From NCBI GenBank assembly GCA_041655755.1, contig JBBAEY010000005.1, positions 1 through 51,434 of the forward strand: DNA of 51,434 bases, written 5' to 3'. Below the pieces are notes generated by a model. The model saw only the letters and a program-made list of their open reading frames with translations. It did not search any database and was not told the DNA's origin. This stretch comes from JAAYFT01 sp041655755. GTDB taxonomy: Bacteria > Bacillota > Clostridia > Tissierellales > Tissierellaceae. The position numbers and the translations under genes were made by a program. Shown one piece after another: positions 48,526 to 51,434 of this stretch. Position 1 is the stretch's first letter; every line of letters starts with the position of its first letter.

Positions 48526-51434
48526 TTACTTGTCTGACAGAAGTATAAACTTTGCCTTTTCTCTTATATCTATGCTGGTACTCTTGGTGTCCTTGTATTG
48601 GCCGCTTTCTATTTGAAGGCTATACAGGCTTGTATTTTTTGTGCTTGGATATGTGAGGGTATCCTGCTCCATGAATAGGAGTCCATTTCTCACTAGCTGG
48701 CTTATTTTCATGGTGTTTCTTCCATATATATAGTCAAAATCCAGTTCATAGGCCCTAGATGCCGCCCTCTTACCTAGGGGCAGGTGGGTGCCCATTGTCT
48801 TATCTATGTGGATTCTCACATAGGCGTCTTGGTCTCCCTGGTCCTGTCTGCTGACCTGAAGTGTATATAGGTCGTGGGAGTTGATGACTGCTGTCAGGCT
48901 ACCGTCCTTTATGGTTATCCTATTGTCCTTCCTAGCCAATTCTAGGGGTATGGCTATGGTAAATCTATCTTGGTTTTTGTACTTGGAAAGGGTAAGGTCT
49001 ATGCTCGCCGCATTGGCTCTAAACGCCTTGCTGCCTAGTGTTATGACATATCTGCCGTCTACTATTTCCTCTTTGCCCTTCTCCCTTAGTTCTCTTTCCT
49101 CTTCCCTTAGCTTTTCTTCCTTTTCTTTTTGCTTGGGATCTTGCCTTAGGCTTAGGGTCCTTACTGTGACTGTTGCAAAGTCCAGACTTGTACCGTACTC
49201 ATTTAAGGCCCTTACCATAAAGGTGTAGTCTGTCTCCGGCTCTAGATCCCTTACTAGAAATTCTGCATCTCTAGTGCCGCCTATGAAGGTGTTTTCCTTG
49301 TCTTTTGTCATTCCACCGAATATTTCATAGTCTGTGGCCCCATTTAAGAGCTTGGGGTCTGACTCATTCCATATTAGCCTTACTGTGGACTCATAGCCTG
49401 GTATGGCCTCCAGTATCATTGGTTTAAGCGGCCTTGGTATTTCGTATCTAAATTTATCATAGGGGTCGGATATTCCACCGTCTGGATTGATGATTATGAT
49501 ACTTGCCTTGTCTAGGTCCTTTGTTTCCGGCAGGGTTATTTTGATGGATTTTTCTGACTCGACCTTGATGGTGGCCGATTCTACTCCCCCTAGGACTCCT
49601 ACTTCTCTATTTACCCCATCTACTACTCCTATGATGCCTTCCCCTTTTAGGTCCATATCGCTTTTTATATCCTTTTTGTCTACTATGGTTGCTCCTACTA
49701 GGACCTTGGCACCCTGTTGGAACATCATGCCCTCTATGCTTATTTCTGTTTCTGTGTCGTTGATAAATAGCTTGTTTGGCGATACTGAGTTTATGGTTGG
49801 CTTGGATATATATTCAAAGTATATGCCATCTTGGGTTCTCTCCCCATCTGGGTTGTCAACTTTTAGTGAAATCTGACCTAGTTTTCCATTTGAGTTTGGC
49901 GATATTACTTCTAGGCTCCTATCTAGGGCATTCCAGAATATATCTTTTGGGTCCGCTTCTATATCCCCAAAATATACCCTCAATTCCTGTCCTTCGAAGC
50001 CCTTGATGGCATTTCTAATATCTGTCCCTTTTATCTTGACCCTTGTCCCCCCTGTAGCCGGCCCCTTGTCTGGTTCTACATCTGATATTTCAGGGTTTGT
50101 TTCTCCCTTTGTAATTTCTATGAATATCTTAGGTATTCTCTGATCCGACGAATGGGAGGCTCCGTCTTCATTTTGTACCAATAGGGGCAAGACTGTACCT
50201 GCTGTAGAATCTGGCAGTATTGGCATCTTGAAGGTCAAGCTCGTTGACCCTTCCAGTGTTATATCTGCCTGGCCGATGCTGACTAGGCCCCCTATTTGAA
50301 TTGTCGCCCTTGGTCTAAAGTCTATCCCCTCTACGGTTACGATACTGCTGCCTCTATGATTGACCCTCAGTATTTCTACATCTGCTGAGACATCTAATTC
50401 CTGTCTCGTCTCCGATATGGGCTGTCTGCTGTCTGCCCTTATATTTGTAATACGTGGGTTGCTGTCGGGGTTCTTATATTCGTACCTTGTCTCGCCTTTT
50501 CCCCCTTCGTTGTTGATTATTATCACTGGCACGCTCCCTACGGTATTGTAGGAGGGGGTGCTGTCTATCCTAATTTCTGTAGTGTTGATGAAGGTCACTG
50601 CAGGTGCATAGCCCCTCTCTACTAGGAGTTTTCCATTTATTATTTTTCCACCTGCTATTCTAGTTCCATCTATGCTTACCTTGACTAGCTCTTTGCCGTC
50701 ATAGGCTGTGCCCTCTGACTTTAATAGGTTTACAGGTATATATTTCTCATCGTTGTCATAGCCCTGTATGATTTTGCTATATGTCTTGTCTCCTTCCCTT
50801 ATGGAAAGAGTCAAGGTCTCTGTATCCCCATTGTAGTCGACGGTCAGGCCTCCGGGTAAGTTTACCTTCGCCTTGTTGACTGATATACCTCCACCGTTCT
50901 CCTTGTCCCAGGGGATTTTTTCATTGGTCCTATCTCCAAATCTGACTAGGGGCATTTTCTTGGTCTCTATATCTGCTTGACCACCTGTGTAGCTGTCCTT
51001 GTAGATTTCTATTTCTGTCGGTGAAAATCCACTACCCAGTATATTGCTTATGCTGCCGCCTTCTTTGGGCCCTACATTTGGTATCATGGACCTTATGGTG
51101 ACAGGGGTTGACTCGTAGGTGAATGGGACCTTGTTCGATATGCCTCCGTCGTTATTCAGCAGGTATACATCTGCTTTCCCTGCAATATTTTTTGGTGCTA
51201 TGACTTCTATATAGCCTTCTTCAAACTCTACTATTTTCCCTTCCTCATTCCCAAAGTAAATCTTGGGCAATATGGGTGAACTATAATAGTAGTCGTATTG
51301 CTCGTGGTCTAGTGGAAGTTTTTCTACTGCTTCTTCCCACTCTTCTGTGTATTTGTAGCCTTCTTGGTTCAAATCGTCCCATCTGCCGTTTTTGTTTACA
51401 TCGTTGTAGGTCTCTCCCTCGTCCTCATCTAGTT
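48526..51434 (-). CDS. Large IPT/TIG-domain surface protein (N-terminus outside window)
   Basis: The frame is open past the right edge, so the TTG at 51372 is not the true start. The part seen (about 969 residues) begins with a calcium-loop-like DVNKNGRWDD. At least five IPT/TIG domains follow (IRSMIPNVGPKEGGSISNILGSGF; ISDVEPDKGPATGGTRVKIKG; INSVSPNKLFINDTETEISIEG). Then come a fibronectin-III domain (SDPKLLNGATDYEIFGG ... LEPETDYTFMVRALNEYG), a charged coiled linker (KQKEKEEKLREEERELREK) and a C-terminal beta domain. IPT repeats form adhesive or structural stalks. Its place beside SLH proteins suggests surface display. Confidence 0.85.
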   Translation of the reverse strand, partial: LDEDEGETYNDVNKNGRWDDLNQEGYKYTEEWEEAVEKLPLDHEQYDYYYSSPILPKIYFGNEEGKIVEFEEGYIEVIAPKNIAGKADVYLLNNDGGISNKVPFTYESTPVTIRSMIPNVGPKEGGSISNILGSGFSPTEIEIYKDSYTGGQADIETKKMPLVRFGDRTNEKIPWDKENGGGISVNKAKVNLPGGLTVDYNGDTETLTLSIREGDKTYSKIIQGYDNDEKYIPVNLLKSEGTAYDGKELVKVSIDGTRIAGGKIINGKLLVERGYAPAVTFINTTEIRIDSTPSYNTVGSVPVIIINNEGGKGETRYEYKNPDSNPRITNIRADSRQPISETRQELDVSADVEILRVNHRGSSIVTVEGIDFRPRATIQIGGLVSIGQADITLEGSTSLTFKMPILPDSTAGTVLPLLVQNEDGASHSSDQRIPKIFIEITKGETNPEISDVEPDKGPATGGTRVKIKGTDIRNAIKGFEGQELRVYFGDIEADPKDIFWNALDRSLEVISPNSNGKLGQISLKVDNPDGERTQDGIYFEYISKPTINSVSPNKLFINDTETEISIEGMMFQQGAKVLVGATIVDKKDIKSDMDLKGEGIIGVVDGVNREVGVLGGVESATIKVESEKSIKITLPETKDLDKASIIIINPDGGISDPYDKFRYEIPRPLKPMILEAIPGYESTVRLIWNESDPKLLNGATDYEIFGGMTKDKENTFIGGTRDAEFLVRDLEPETDYTFMVRALNEYGTSLDFATVTVRTLSLRQDPKQKEKEEKLREEERELREKGKEEIVDGRYVITLGSKAFRANAASIDLTLSKYKNQDRFTIAIPLELARKDNRITIKDGSLTAVINSHDLYTLQVSRQDQGDQDAYVRIHIDKTMGTHLPLGKRAASRAYELDFDYIYGRNTMKISQLVRNGLLFMEQDTLTYPSTKNTSLYSLQIESGQYKDTKSTSIDIREKAKFILLSDK

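Noticed and set aside
1..51434. tRNA, rRNA and riboswitch signals
   Set aside because: I saw no cloverleaf or T-loop consensus and no recognisable aptamer in the intergenic regions.

Overview
The window looks like a low-to-moderate GC, anaerobic, Gram-positive Bacillota genome of the Clostridia/Tissierellales type. The signs are strong GGAGG-type ribosome sites, many TTG and GTG starts, a large set of SLH (S-layer) proteins, the DUF1659/DUF2922/YvrJ trio, a lipoprotein TRAP transporter and a CC/Se-motif selenoprotein. I see no tRNA, rRNA or CRISPR array. Taxonomy is inferred from gene content only.

Left part (1-12,300). A PAS protein cut by the window edge is followed by a small SLH/PrcB-like secreted protein, a livHMGF branched-chain amino-acid ABC operon without its binding protein, and two dCache chemoreceptors on either side of a secreted 5'-nucleotidase with a LysM domain. 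The first chemoreceptor carries two perfect ApbE-type flavinylation motifs in its extracellular domain. A 40-bp tandem repeat lies between the nucleotidase and the second receptor. DUF1659, DUF2922 and YvrJ follow.

Catabolic part (12,300-19,700). This is one leftward operon: dctP-dctQ-dctM (TRAP uptake), a meta-cleavage-type C-C hydrolase, a 2-oxopent-4-enoate hydratase, an acylating acetaldehyde dehydrogenase and 4-hydroxy-2-oxovalerate aldolase. An IclR-family gene sits upstream. Together these would import a carboxylate and convert a dienoate intermediate to pyruvate plus acetyl-CoA. No ring-cleaving oxygenase is present.

Islet-rich part (19,990-30,000). A coiled-coil protein and a membrane-anchored polysaccharide deacetylase are followed by a selenoprotein read through an in-frame UGA. 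Then come two small conflict modules separated by one resident gene. A PIN-domain toxin/antitoxin pair is bounded by 104-bp direct repeats. An ADP-ribosyltransferase-like / small protein / SecB-like trio, resembling CmdTAC toxin-antitoxin-chaperone phage defence, is bounded by identical 25-nt terminator hairpins. Next to it lies a scar of three truncated genes (isochorismatase, NCS2 permease, LysR), then a sigma factor and an XRE-ImmA-PIN operon.

Right part (30,000-51,434). A short surface-polysaccharide operon (Wzy-like, Wzz-like, and a UDP-sugar dehydratase broken by a one-base frameshift) is followed by two AT-rich orphan genes. An intact IS66 element has 25-bp inverted repeats and a perfect 8-bp target duplication. 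The end is an S-layer cluster: a 1183-residue SLH/Ig-like protein, a second SLH protein, a secreted beta-rich protein and a large IPT/TIG protein that runs off the right edge.
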